Program-made: the position numbers and the translations under genes
NCBI GenBank assembly: GCA_047602755.1
Contig: JBLKOM010000003.1
Span: forward strand, 168,785-232,784
Origin: JACJVV01 sp047602755
Lineage (GTDB): Archaea; Nanobdellota; Nanobdellia; Woesearchaeales; JACJVV01
Length of the DNA stretch: 64,000 nucleotides
Direction of reading: 5' to 3'
Shown: one piece after another, positions 12,401-27,400 of the stretch
Numbering within the stretch: the stretch's first letter is position 1
How the letters are laid out: each line of letters starts with the position of its first letter
Notes under the pieces: generated by a model
The model's input: only the letters and a program-made list of their open reading frames with translations
Database searches by the model: none
What the model was told of the DNA's origin: nothing

Positions 12401-15400
12401 TCATCTGTCTGAAGATATTCAATTTTTAGCATACCAGATAAATGAGTAATATTCTTGATTGAGTCAATAGTGTCAAATAATTCATAATTATTTATTATAT
12501 CATTAGTTGTTCTAAAATAAATAGGAACAGAAATTAATCCGTTTGCCCTGATATTTAATATATTAATTGTTGTAGAGTAATCATAGCCATCAAAGCTAAA
12601 TAATTTAATAGAATCAATTTGATCTTGCGTTAAAGAAATATCATTAATACTGCTTGGAACAATAGTTATACGAACATCACTTGATGTAGCTTTCCTATTT
12701 CTTATTTGTAAAGTTGTAAATTTACCAACTGAGTTTGATAAAGTAATTCCATTAAGATTTCCAGTATTAACATACATTGAAATAATTTCTGAGTTCATAA
12801 CTGCATTAAAATCAAATTCTAATTCTTCATCATCACCAGCAATATCACCTATTGTTAGAATATTTTCAATAAAATTATCATATGCATAATAATCAGCATG
12901 ATCATCAATCAAACAAGAAACTCTTAATTTACCTGATAATGGAGGTAACCAGCTAAATTCTGCTAAACCATTATTTGATTTATTAGCAATTATTTGGTCT
13001 TGTGTATAAACAGTATCAAGTAAAGCTTCATATGATTGAGAAATACTAAGATTATTGACAAATGAAAAATTAATATGACGTAATATATCTGTGTCAATAT
13101 TTTGTTTGATTTCATTAATAGGTATTTGTATTTGTCTATAACCATTCATTAATACATATGGATATTCAGATTTATTATAAGGGCCTATTTCATAATGATA
13201 AGAAGCTCCATTATGATCAACAAATGAGACTGTAAGATTTACATCAGTGCTATTTACTCTATAAAAGAAACCAAAATCTTGATGTATACTTACATTGAAT
13301 GATTGACTAGATGTACGAAGACCCATTGTTAAATTTTGGTTTGGTTCTACTGTTCCATTTACACCAAGAGATTGATTACCACCATTTTTCATAGTATTAT
13401 GTGATATAAACCCTAAACCTCTAGATACATGCCATCCACGACTAGTATCATCAATGGATTCCTGAGTAAGATATTCCATATCACCTGAATAATTACCATA
13501 ACTTGGTGCATTAGAACCTTGATTTGCATCAACTATCTTAAAATTGGTTCCTAAAGATAATGTGAATAAATCTTTTTTATTTTCTAAAGATATTTCATCT
13601 ATTACTGCATATGCTTGTTCACTATTATTGCTATTTATTCTGATTATTAAATTTGTAAATGAATCAACCTGACCAACAGCTGTGTCAATAATGTATCCGG
13701 TAGTATATGAATCTAAAAATTGAGTATAATTTATTTCATTGAAGATTGTTAAGTAAGTGTCATCAACAAATTTAACTAGCAATGAGATATTAGCATTCTC
13801 ACTCATATCAGAAATAATTATATTAGCATTAGTGAAATTAATACCATCAAAATTATTTGAAATAATAAAGAAATTATTGTCAGTAGAGATGTTAATATCA
13901 GTATCTGAGACTAAGTAAGAACCATCACCAAGGTATGATGAATATGATAATGAACTAAACCTATTAGCACTTGTCATTAATCTATTTGTTAATAAATTAC
14001 CTGTGAAAGTTTGTTTGAGATAATATGCTGGATAAGTTACATTTGCAAATACTGGGTAATTATAAATAACTGAACTATTTGTATCAGATTCACATACTCT
14101 GCATACTGAAGTTACTAGACTACGATTAGAGAAATTAAGATTAGGCACATCTAAATCTGATTCCCATGTGACATTTGAAAATCCTTTAACTGTTACATTC
14201 TGTAAAAGTGTTTCAGTAACATGTAAATCTTTGGTTGCTGTTACATTAAATACATTAATTCCAATTGAAAGATTATTTGATACATCAATATCAATAGTAC
14301 AATTTCCTTGTTCATTTGTAGTACAATTTGAAACTTCATAGCCATAAGGTAAATTAAAAATATAATTTGTGCTATTTAATGGTTCAACATAAGTATAATT
14401 GATATAAGTATTATTAACATCACCTAATGAAACATTTTTTACATTTATTTCAAAAGAAATATTATGAGGCAAATAACTTCCATTATTTGATCTGTATATT
14501 ATAAGTTGGTCCTCTTCAGTTACATTTTTACTTAAATTTAAGATATCTTTAATTATAATAGAATCATTTTCAAATTTAGAACCAAGTATTGCTGTAAAAG
14601 GCGAATTAGGTGTATCTTCAATAATACATGATGCATTAAATAAGCCTATTGGGAAACCTAAATCTGATAAATTAAATGTATAATTTGCTTGACCTGATTG
14701 GTTTGTAGTTTGAGTAAAATTATCAGAAGTGAAATCTTCATTATATATTGAAATATTAACATTATAACCTGATACATCATTACCTAACTCGTCTTTAACA
14801 CTACAAACAACATTAATTGATTCATTAACTAGATAATATCCTTTATCAAAGAAATCATCTTGTAATATTACTTCAGATGAATTTGCCCAACCACGTAATT
14901 CAATTTGTGTAATATTTGTTCCGTTACCATAATTATCTTTTTCTGCAGTAATATTTATATTATAAATTCCTAGATGGTATGATTCATTAAATTCTATTGT
15001 TGCATTTATTTGATTAATTATTGCAAAAACATCATTAGTTGTATTTGTAATATTCCAAGTTACATTTTTTAACTCTGTTAAATCATAATTATTGAATAAA
15101 TCAAAAATAGTTGAGTTTAGATTTAATGTTTGATTTCTAAAGATAACTGTAGGAGTAGATACTGAATAAATTGGACTATCAATATTTATAGATAAATTTT
15201 CAGTAATATTAAATGATAAATTTTGTGTTTGTACATTTTGTAAAGGTCTTGAATAATTGTAATCATCAAGATTAAGAATAATTTTTCCAGGACCAACTAT
15301 AAAACTAGAATTAGGATTTATTACGATCTCACACAATCCATTTTCATTAGTATTTGATTTACCTAGCTCAATTAAATATGTAGTATTATACCAATAAATC

Positions 15401-18400
15401 CAATTACATTCGAAATTATTAACTGGTTCATGTGACGAATTAAATATTATTGTTGCATTTGCTAGCAGAGTATCATTTAGTGGAGAACCATCTTCATTTC
15501 TTGTAACATTAGTATGATTAATCTCAAAAGTTGATACATTTACATAATCCCAGATTGCAATATCTATCTCTGAGGATTCATATCCCGCTCCTTCAACAGT
15601 AAAATTAACTTTTAAAATATGCTTACCTAAACTTATAAAGTCTTTAGATAAATTAACAAAGAAACTATATATTCGTTCTTTCTCATCAATTATCAATTCA
15701 TACTCTGAGTCATGACTATCATTCTTAATATACCATTCTAAAGACTCAAGTGAATTATAATTACTTACTAAATCATTTGTTGAACCATTAGTTATATCAA
15801 CTCTAAATTCATAAGTATTATTTATGAATAATTTCTGGTCTTGGGATGGAACCATGATCTTAGCACTATAATCTCCTGTAATAGTTAGTTCTTCATCTAA
15901 AATACCAGATTCATGATAATAAGCTTTTGTAGCATTTGCTTTTACAGAATAAGTTGCAATTACAGCAGTTGTTGGACGATAATCAGTAACATTACAATAT
16001 CCATTAATATCAGTAATACAATATGCAATTAATGTGAAAATATTTTCATCTGTGAAATTAGCATAAAATGAAACATTAGCACCTTGAACAAAATTATCAT
16101 ATTCATCTTTTACTGTAGCATTTAATGTTATATTTGAAATTGGGTCTGTAATATCAATAGTATCACTACTTATTTCAAATGTTTCTAAAGTTAATTGTCC
16201 AAATAATTCTAATATTAATGAAGCATTTTGAGTAATATTTACGTGATTCTCTAAATTGGTTGTTGCGTTACAATATATAGTATACTGACCAGGATATAAG
16301 TCATTAAATGAAGTTGTAATTTTACCTGCGAAGTTTGAATTATCTGTTTGAGATGAAACAAATGAACTATCAGTATTATTATATAATGAGATTGTGATTG
16401 GATAATTATTTAGTGGTTCATTTAATGAAGTATTTAATTGACAGGTAGTTTCATTATTATATTCGTCATTAAACTCTGTCCTTGTAACAATAAAAGTATT
16501 GCCTGTATTTGGGAGTGGAGATATTATATTTAACAATCCTTGATCATAAGCAGTAAAATTAATAGTAATATTTTGAGTACAATCTTCACAGGATGTTGAG
16601 GAAACTGTTACATTACCAAAATGATTACCGCGTTCAACATCTATAGTTGTATTTATTTCAAATATACGGCTTGAAGCAATTGGTAAATTTTGAGGATTTT
16701 CAGAATTTATAGGTGTGATAGTAATATTATTAGCAAAAGGTAAAGAATCATCAATTATCTCTAATTCCAATGCTTGTATCACTGAATTACCATCATTTAG
16801 TATTTCAATATAACCTAAATTGACATTTGTTTTTGATGTTATATTTTTATGTTCAACTTGATCATTGACAGATATTGATTTATTCTCTGGAATAAAAATA
16901 TAGATTAACTCAGACAATGGAGGTGGAGAACGAATACTAGCATTTGGATTTAACCAATTAGATTGTATTTCATAAGTCATATTACCATGACCTGCAAGAT
17001 TAGTTATATTTAATTCAACATCAAAACTACATTCTTCATATCTTTCATTATCAGGATTAACTCTTTCGTTAGTATAAATAATACCACAATTGAAGATATT
17101 TCCAGTTAGATTTGTAACAATTCCATTTGATTTAAAATTAGTTAAATTGCTTTGTCCTACACGATAAAACAAACTTGCATCTAAATCTCGCATCAATGCA
17201 TTACCAGTATTCTTAAGTAAAATATTTAATTGAACAGTCTGATTTTTGTCAATTCCTGTGCCATCATCAAAATTTAATGGAGTTACATTAGTGATTGTTA
17301 TTTGTCCAGTAGTTCTATTATTTGCTTTAAAATAATTTTCTATGTTTAAAATACCTACTAAACCTTCATTATCAGTTGCATTTATTGTTATGTTATATTC
17401 ACCAGGATATTTTGGCGTAAATAAAAATGTATAATAATAAGTTCTTATTCCCTCAATCACAGTAAAGTCAATATTCTCATTTATTTGCAAATAAGTTATA
17501 TCTGCTTCAGGCATATAAGGTGAGATTAAATGTATCATTATTGGATCTATAGCTTTTAATTCATTACCTGTACTTACATTAAACGAGATATTTATAATAT
17601 CATTATTCATATCATAATTATATAATTGAATATCTTCAATATCTAATTTTGGTAAAGATAAACCAATAGTAGGCTGGAAATTAAGGAAAATTATTTCAAA
17701 TTCTTTAGTTTTAGTATTATTACTTATATCAGTTGCATTAAAAATAATCCTACGAGTAATCGACTGAGTTCCATCATCTATTATACAATTTAAATCCTCT
17801 GCTTTTAATTCAATTTGATATTTATCATTAGTTGTAATATTAGGCATACGGAATTTTAAATCACTGCAATTACTAGTTATGTATATTGAATTATTATCAA
17901 TTCCATAATTGTCACTTACATTTATTGTCCAATTAACAGATTGATTTATTGACATTATAAAACGCTCTTCAAAATAATCTGCATTACTTTCTGTAAAATT
18001 AAATGGTATAATAATATCATCACTACCATTATTATGTATATAAGAACCATTAATGCTAGGAGGAGTATTATCTATAATAAAAGAATAATTTGTTTCATTC
18101 ATGTTACCAGCTAAATCATATGATCTAATTGTAAAGTTAGTTTGATTATCTGGATATTGTTCATCATCAAATCCTAATTGTGTGAAATTAAGCTGAGTTG
18201 TAAAGTTATTCATTGATAAAGTTGTGTTATGTAGTATATACTCAAAACCTGAAGGGCCATAGATTGTTACATTTTTTATTTTACCTGTAGTAAAATTTGC
18301 ATCATCTGATACATTAACCCAGAATGTAAAAATATCAAAACTATTAGAAATACCCATTCCAGAATATGAAATTCCATCAATAGTTGGAGGAATATCATCA

Positions 18401-21400
18401 ATATTTACAGTAATTAATGTTGAATTAATATTTCCACTTGTATCTCTAGCATTAATTGTTATATTTCCTAAAGTTCCAACATTTATTTGGCCTGACCAAT
18501 TTTTTGGATTATTATTAATCATTTCAAAATAACTTGTAGTACTTATATTAGCAGATACATTTTCAGCATTTTTATCAGTTGTTACATTAATTGTAATAGG
18601 TTGATTTGATTGTGAATACTCTTGATATTGAATGTCAACAAATTCAGGTAAAATTGTGTCAATTGTAATTTCTTTATTGATTTCGGCTAAGTTATTTGCA
18701 TTATCGAATGCTGCAACTCTAATAGTACAAGAATATTCTAAGTTTGGAATATTAGTACATCCTAATCTTGAAGCATTAATTTCAATTTCATAACGACTAG
18801 TTGTTGGATTAATAGTTAGATTATGTAATTCGCTACTAGCATTAACTGTTACATTTTTAACACCTGCAAGGATATCGGTTGCATTAACTGTAATGGTAAA
18901 TGGTTTTGTATAATTAATTTTTAATTCTGATTGTCCATTAAATAATACTTCATGTATAATTGGAGGTGATGTATCTACTGTAATACTAACATTTGCTTCG
19001 GCATAATTTCCTGCTTGATCAGTAACTCTTGCAGTAATGTTATACAAATCATCAGTACTAATTCCTAAATTTGAAAGATTAGTAGTTACAGTAAAAGTTC
19101 CTGGATTTGAACCTATTAAACTTACATTGCTATTTGTAGAACCATAGTATATTATAGATGAATTTATTATTCCAAATACACTATTATGATTTGTTTCATC
19201 ATCAACATGTATGCTAAATTCTAAATCCGTTTCAAGATTTGCATATTGAGATACAAGAGAATATTTAAAATCACTTAATTCTGGAGCATGATCATCAACT
19301 GTTAAATGTACAACTGAAGATTGTTGGTTTCCAGCTTTATCAATTGCGGTAATCATTATTGGGCGAATATTTGAATTTTCCGGAATATGAATAGTATTCG
19401 TAAACCATATATCATTACTACCTGATAAATTATTCAATACATATAATGTACCATTATAGGTTGCTGTAACTGAATCAATTTCAAAATTATCAGTAACAAT
19501 TGCTGATACTGTTACTTGTTTATCACTTTGAGTATAATTTGGACTTACTAAAGAATTATTTATGTTTGGTAGAAAATCATCAATATAAAAAAAGGCAGTA
19601 ACCGAAGCAAAATTATCTGCATAATCTTCCGCAGTTATTGTAATGTTACATCTTGTATTAGGATTACAACCTATTTCATCAACGTAATCATTTATTGTAT
19701 TATCCCAATGAAAGCCATTTGTTTCATTGATTAAATCAATAGTATCGCTAGGACTATCTGTATTAATTAATTTAACATTTTTTAGATTGTCATCTAATAC
19801 AGTAGTATTAATATAAAGAAAAACAGCTGATCTTATATACAATGGTGTCGATTTTAAAAAAGATACATTATTTAACCAAGGAGTTGAGATTGCTGGATTA
19901 GTATTATCAACCACAATATTGTATGTAGTAGTATTAGAATTACCAACTTTATCAGTTGCATTTATTACTAATGTAGTATTACCATCATCAGTACTATCAT
20001 TACTTATACCTAAATCAAACAATTTGAAGTCCTCTATTGAATATTGATTGCCTAAAACCTGAATCAAATCAATTGAATTAGAAGAATGACCCAAGCGATA
20101 AAGTTTAACTGATTCTATTATACCTGCACTACCATTATTTATAGTATCAGATACATTTAATGAAATTGTTAACTCTTGATTGCTATTAGATACATTATCG
20201 ATATCACTATAAACTAAATTATCAAAAGTAGGTTCTTCATCATCAATTGTTAATTCTATTAGATCAGATACTCTATTTCCAAATACACTCGTGAAAACAA
20301 AAGTAACATTTGAGAAAGGATTATCCTCATCATAAGTTGGACTAATTGAATTTGAGTATCTTACTGTATTTGCAGTATTACTATCATTGGTTAAAAGCTT
20401 ACTATACGCAGTTTTAATTGATAATAATTGATCAAGACCACCATAAACAGTTACATTTGCAAAAGCTTGAATTTCTGTTCCTGACTGGATATAATCATTA
20501 CTAATCGCAAGATCTTTTATTTCTGGAGTTTCCTCAAGAACAACAAGTTTAAATGTCGTTGTATTAACATTTCTTGCAATATCTTTTGCAGTTATAGTTA
20601 AAGTACATTTAGTATCAACCACGCAACCCAAACTTACAAAATTTGCATTTATAGACCATATATTATCTGAAATTTCAACTAAATCATGAGAATTATTTGA
20701 ACCAACTCTTACACTAACATTTGAAACATTATCTGGATTATTATCAGTAACTATAATACTTAAATTATTATCAGAATTATCAGGTACAAACCAAATTGAT
20801 TCAATATTAGGCCTTAGTGCATTACCACTAGTTCGATTAACATATAAATCGCCGAATACTGGAGGAGTATCGTCTACAAAAATAGAGATGTTTTTTGTAA
20901 CACTATTTCCGGCTTTATCAGTAACGTTTAATGTTAGATTATTTAATCCTTCATTCGTAATTCCAAGAGAATTAAGATTGGATTGATAATTATTATTATT
21001 ATATGAGGAGGCAGGTGTAATAAATAAATACTCAGATCCTAATTTAACACTTTCAATAATTCCTAGTTGGTCAGCATTAGAAAGATCATTTGCATTTATT
21101 GTAAAAGTAAAAGGATCATTACTATTTGATATATTTCCATCGTTTGTTTCATTATAGACGAAAGTAGATATTATTGGTGATATATCATCAAGTGTAAATG
21201 ATACATTAGTTGAATTTGATTGGCCAAGGATAGTACTTGCTCTAAATGTGATATTTTGAGGATTCAAATTGCCTCCTAATATTATTTGACTGACCCAGAT
21301 GGAAGGTACTGCTCTAGGGCCTGTTGTATTTATTAGTGAAATTGTATCTGTAAGATTTGTAGCATTAGCATGTTCTATAGCATCAGCAAATTTATTGGAT

Positions 21401-24400
21401 ATATTTAATATAGCATCTACTTCTGTGCCTGATCTTACATAATTATTACTAAGAGATCCTATTAAAAAAGGTGCTTCATTATTTATTATTAAAGTAACAC
21501 TATCTTGACCAACATTAGGAGGTGTTACAAGATCCGAAGCAGTTACTGTAAATATGCTTGAGCCCTCGTCATAATCAGTTGTATCTATTTCAAATTGATA
21601 AAGGTCACTACCAATATTTGTTTTACTAATACCAGTATCTATTCCATTTCTAAGTAAGGTAATTGAATTTGTATTTAATCGTTCATCAGAAATAGTTACA
21701 TTAAGTAAAATTGTTCCACCAACTATATCATCATCTTGGTATTCTTGGATCGCAACTTGTGGAGCAGTATTATCAACTACAAAAGTGATAAATGGTGTTG
21801 TATTACTATTTCCTGCAAGATCAGATATTGATGCTCCAAAATAATATGTTCCATCTGGGTAACTAAGATTAGTAGTATCAACATTAGCAGTAAAATTATA
21901 ACTATTATCTGATTGTTCATCAGAACTAATAAAAGAAGTATCAGGATTGCAAACTGAGTCTTGATCTATACAGTACCTTGCACTTGACAAGTTTAATCCT
22001 ATATTATCTTTTGCATTTATCATTAAGGTTATAGTTCCACTTAAATTAGTGTTATCATTAGGTGAAACAGTAAATATATTAGGTGGTGTATCATCTACAT
22101 ATATAGTAAAATTAGTATGATTATAATTTGATAAATTATCTTTATAGTAAAATGAATAATTGTATATGTTCTCTTGGATTGGTGCATCAAAAATAAAAGA
22201 AAAACTACCTGAATTATTTGCTAAACCTGTGCAATCAAGTTCAATACAATTACCATCAAATTCAACCCATACCATACTGTTACTATCAACACTTGGGTTA
22301 AATGATGCAGGGCCTAAATCTGGAATAAAATTAATTGTCGCATTAATTGAAGTTCCTGGTGTTACATAAATAGATGTATTAAGGGTTATTTCATCACTAG
22401 CAGGAGGATTATTATCAACAAAAATTTCTATTGCTTGTTCAGATATTTTGTTTGCACCATCACGAACGTATAATGTAAAAATATGAGGGCTATCTATTAA
22501 AGTATGCTCTCCTTCGATTTTATAATTGCAAGTTGAAGTATTAGAAGAAGAATTTGAATCTATATCATTAATTATACAGCTATCAGTTATATTTAATCCA
22601 TTATAAGAACTTGTAATCCAAATCTCATCTATTTCTGTATCATCAGATATATTCCATCCAAAAGTAATATTTCCAGTCACAACACCACAAGGATTAAGAT
22701 TAGAACATGGGTCACCACTGAAAGGAGGAGTGCTAGTTGTTAAACTAGTAGTTACATTAAATACATGAATAGTAGGGGGTTCTAAGTCTAGAAGTATACT
22801 TACATTACCACAAGAATAAGGCTCACCAGCAACTTGATTACTATTTAAATAATTGCTTCCATAATCTAATGCATAACCATAGATATATGCAATACCTTCA
22901 GTTGCATTAATATCATGATCAATAGTTGTAGTAATATTCCAATTTAAATTGCTAAACTCTGTTGAATTAATTTTTTGAACTATATCATCTGAAGTATTAA
23001 ATTGATTTGTATAAACATACCATAGTCTATCTATTGAATTACTAGAGAAAGAACCGCGAATCATAGGTGTAATTATCTCTAATTCAATTTCTTCACCAGG
23101 GGTATAAAATGGTTTTGGATCAATTATATCAACTGTGCATTCTCCTACAGGGGGGTTTATATCTAAACGCGTTGTAAAATAATCTTGACTACTTGAATCA
23201 AAAAAGTCTGCTGAAATTTGTATAACTTTTGAATCATATAAACCAAAATTAACACATTCATGCTCACCAGTATTATTAACAGCAACATAAATTCCATTAT
23301 AAATATTTAATTCATTTGTATTATTAAGAATATTAATCATTGAACCATTTAATGGACTGTCTCCACTTGCAAGAAATTTAGCTACATTTAATTCTAAATT
23401 ATCAGCAGTATCTGCTTCACTATTTGTTGTTAAATTTACATACGGAACACAGCATCTTAATCCAGGTGGAACATTATCAGTAGCACCATCATAATTTACA
23501 ACATTGTGGCCAAGTCCATCATAATTTGATAAACAGCCAGCATTAAGAATATTAACTTGTGCCGATATATCAGCAGAACCTATTGTGCTACTTATTTGAA
23601 AAGTACCATTAGAATTAGGATTATCTTCAGACGGAACAGCATCATATCGAATCAAACCTGTGAAATCACTTTCAATTTCACATTTAAATTCTAATTCTAA
23701 ACCACCCATAAAAGAATCATGAAATGTTTCATTAGTCCCAAAATAATAATGGAAGATTGCACGACCATTAGAACCTGAAGAATTAGATAATAATGAAGAA
23801 TCATAATCAGGATCTGATTCAGGCAAACAACCAAGACCATTACAAATTAGATTAACATTATAATTTTGAAGTGGTTGATTATCATATGTTCTTTCTACAG
23901 AACATTCAACTACAGTAGTATTTGTTGTATTGTCCATTAAAATAATTGGAGTTAACAATGTTGGTGAAACTAAATCTGATTTAATTGGATGAATATAGAT
24001 TGGACGAGTAGTATTCACATAAGTACGATTATCATCTTGATTAGTAACTCCAAAAGCTTCTGAACCAATTCTTGATTGAGAAATATGGTGGCGTGTTATT
24101 AAACTCGCATTAGGATAATAATCACCATAAGCTCTAATCCTTACATAATGATAATTTTTATTTGTAAAAGATATGGAACTTCCAGAATGTGTGTCTTTAA
24201 CATCCCATACTAATTGATATTTTTCTTCATTAATAGTATAGTTTAAAGGACCAAGATATCCACTCCAGCTACTAGAAGGATGAGCATAATAAGCATTAAT
24301 CTCTAAACCATCTGTTACCAAATTACCTAAATCATCTTTAATAGTAACATTGATTATATAATCTGTTATATTTGTATATATTTGATCATTATTTTTTGGA

Positions 24401-27400
24401 TTTTCTACATCAATATATAAGAGTCCAAAGACTGCTAAAGAAGCATTACTATTGTTGGTTTTAAAATCCTGAAGACTTACATTAGCTGTTATGTTATAAT
24501 CACCAACTAAAATATTACTACCCGGTGTCCATTTAACATAACAAGGATAATTAACATAAAATGAGTCAATAGCTTCTAATGCTCTTTCTGCATTAGATAA
24601 ATCTGTGAAAATTCTATTTTGGAATTCTTGAACATCTACTGTACAGTCATTTATATGAATTATATCAGTTTCATTTACTAAATAAAAATGAACTGTTGAA
24701 CCATCTTGAATAACTTTTTCATTAGTACTTAAAGATTTAATATAAGGTTTTGCAACTAAATAAGTTACATTTGGTTCTTTCATATATGGATCTTGTTCCC
24801 TAAAAACCCAGGACTTATTAAGATAAGTTTCACCTGAGTCATCAAATTTATATTCACGGTTGCTTACTTCTAAATCTATCTGTATTACATCTGTTGTTAA
24901 AAAAGATGTAGTCTTTGATATTGGTTCAGTTGAATTCAAAAATAAAGTTGAGTTTTCATATATTTCACATGTAACATAATTAATACCTGTTCCAGTAGCT
25001 TCAAAAGATTTTGATACATTACCCTGACAACAAGTAGGTAAAATTTCACTAACACCATTTATAGTCATATTAATTATATAATTCTCTAAATCAATATTTG
25101 CACCATTTACTGTTGAAACACTACAATTAATATCATAATTTTCGCCAATTTCTGCAAAAAGAGGAACTTCTATCTCATTTAACTTAACTGCTTGATAGAT
25201 ATTTACTGAATGATTAATTGAAGTAGGAGTATAATAATCAGAATCTAAAAATAAAGTAATATTATTCTCTTTCCATAAAGTTGGCTGTATAAACCAATTA
25301 TAAGGCATATTTGTTTGTTCATTAGGTATAATTGCAATGAATATTTGATTTGTGCCATTAAATATTCTCCATCTTAATGAATAATCAATTTCATTTTGCT
25401 GAATACTATCAAAATCCGAACAAGTATCAGTTAAAGTATAGTTTAATATTTGGATAGTACTTGCTGTTAGATTAGAATTTTCTATTGGGTCTAAGATTGT
25501 TAAACTAGCATTACTGTCAATTATTCTTAAATTCTTTGAAGAAGTATTACCATCATATGAATGTTCTACAAAATTATAATCAATATTTGAGATATTTCGT
25601 ACAATTAGTTTAATTTCATAATCACCTACTGGATAAGAACAATCTGGCTCAAAATGATTGAAAATACACATGTGTTTTTGATTAAATTGAACATCAGATT
25701 GCATAGGAGAATTATCAACATACCAGTCACATCGCAAATTATCTAATGTATTAATATCATAATTAGATTCATTAATTTTCTGACCAATAACAGTCAAAAT
25801 TTCACCATAGAATGTCAGGTTTTGATTTAATGTATTAGAATATCTTATATGTTCATCAAATGAAATTATATTTGCTTGAATTGCTTCAATCAAAGATATT
25901 TGTCTGCTACCGTTAACATATACTTGATAATCATCATTTGTTAAAGTAGTATTCAATGTAATAATTTCTTGTGATGTATCTGGATTAATATAATAACTAA
26001 AAGAAGGTGTAGTACGACTAAAACCCATATTATCAGTTGTAAAGAAATTTCCTGATACAGTATTACCACAATGACTTTCTGCTGTTGCTTGCAATTGTAT
26101 AGTATTTGTTACTTCTGCAGAAATTATTTCTTCCTGTGAATTTTCTCCTGTAAAATTAAGTGATACGTTAACATAATCTTTAACATGAATCTGATTTAAT
26201 ATACTAAGATTACTATCCAATGTTTTGTAGAATTCAGTATCAAATTCAGTAAATGTAATATTAACATTATGAATACCTACATTATAATTACAATCTGGGC
26301 TTAATTCATAATAGCAGAGATAATGATTAGTTGAATTAATTATATTAATACCTTGATTATTATATTTTTCTTGGTTAGTTAAATTAGTAATATTAATATT
26401 ACATTCAATATCATTTATATCAGGTATAACATCTAAACCAAGAATATTTCCTTGGGTATCTGTTAACACTAATGTTACATTTTTAGTTTGATTTTGGAAG
26501 ATTACATTGCCATCATTAATAATGTTATCAAACTCATCTAGATAACTAAACTTAAACTGAGGTATTATGTAATCTTTGATAGTTATATTAGTTAACTCAA
26601 CAGTTTTAGGGAAGTAATACTTAGGTTCAATTAACACTGTAGCGTTCATCTTACCTATAGGATCATTTAATGCTGGACTAAATGTACAATAATAATGCCG
26701 GAAGTTAGATGAATTACGCTGAAAATTACATTCTTCATGACTGATATTAAAGTTAATAGTAAAGTTAATGTCAGTACCAATTGCTCCATAATCAAAAGGA
26801 TTTTGGCTAGTATCCGTTAGATAAAAAGATAAGTTTATTTTATTCTCATTATTATAGTCTTTTCTAAATACAATTAAATCATCAGTATAATCATCAATTA
26901 CAAAATCACTATAAATTGTTATGTTAATCAATTTTGTAAAATTATCAAAACCTTCTTTAGATAATGTAACATTAATTGTTAAATCACCTAATTGAGTGGA
27001 AGGACTTAATTGTTTAGATACAATGAAATTATTCTCTGTTGTTGAGTCTGTCACACCTATTGAAGGATTAGTAAATGAGTGACTAAAACTAACATTATAA
27101 TTTACATTGTCAAGTGGAATAAATCCATCTGTAATATTAGTTACATTTACAATAAAATCTTTTCCTGAAGTTCTATTAAATATAAATTCATTAACATCTT
27201 TTTCTTGATTATCTTTCCAGATTGAAACATCTGCCATTAAACTAGAACCAACTAATGTAACATTTTGAGACACTAATTGCAAAGATTCATAATAATCTTT
27301 TTGTACGGATATATTATATGAATGATTGCCAGGTAATGCATTTGGTTTTGCTGAAAGTGTACATTGATAATAATTATTTGAAGTATTAAATATGAAGTTT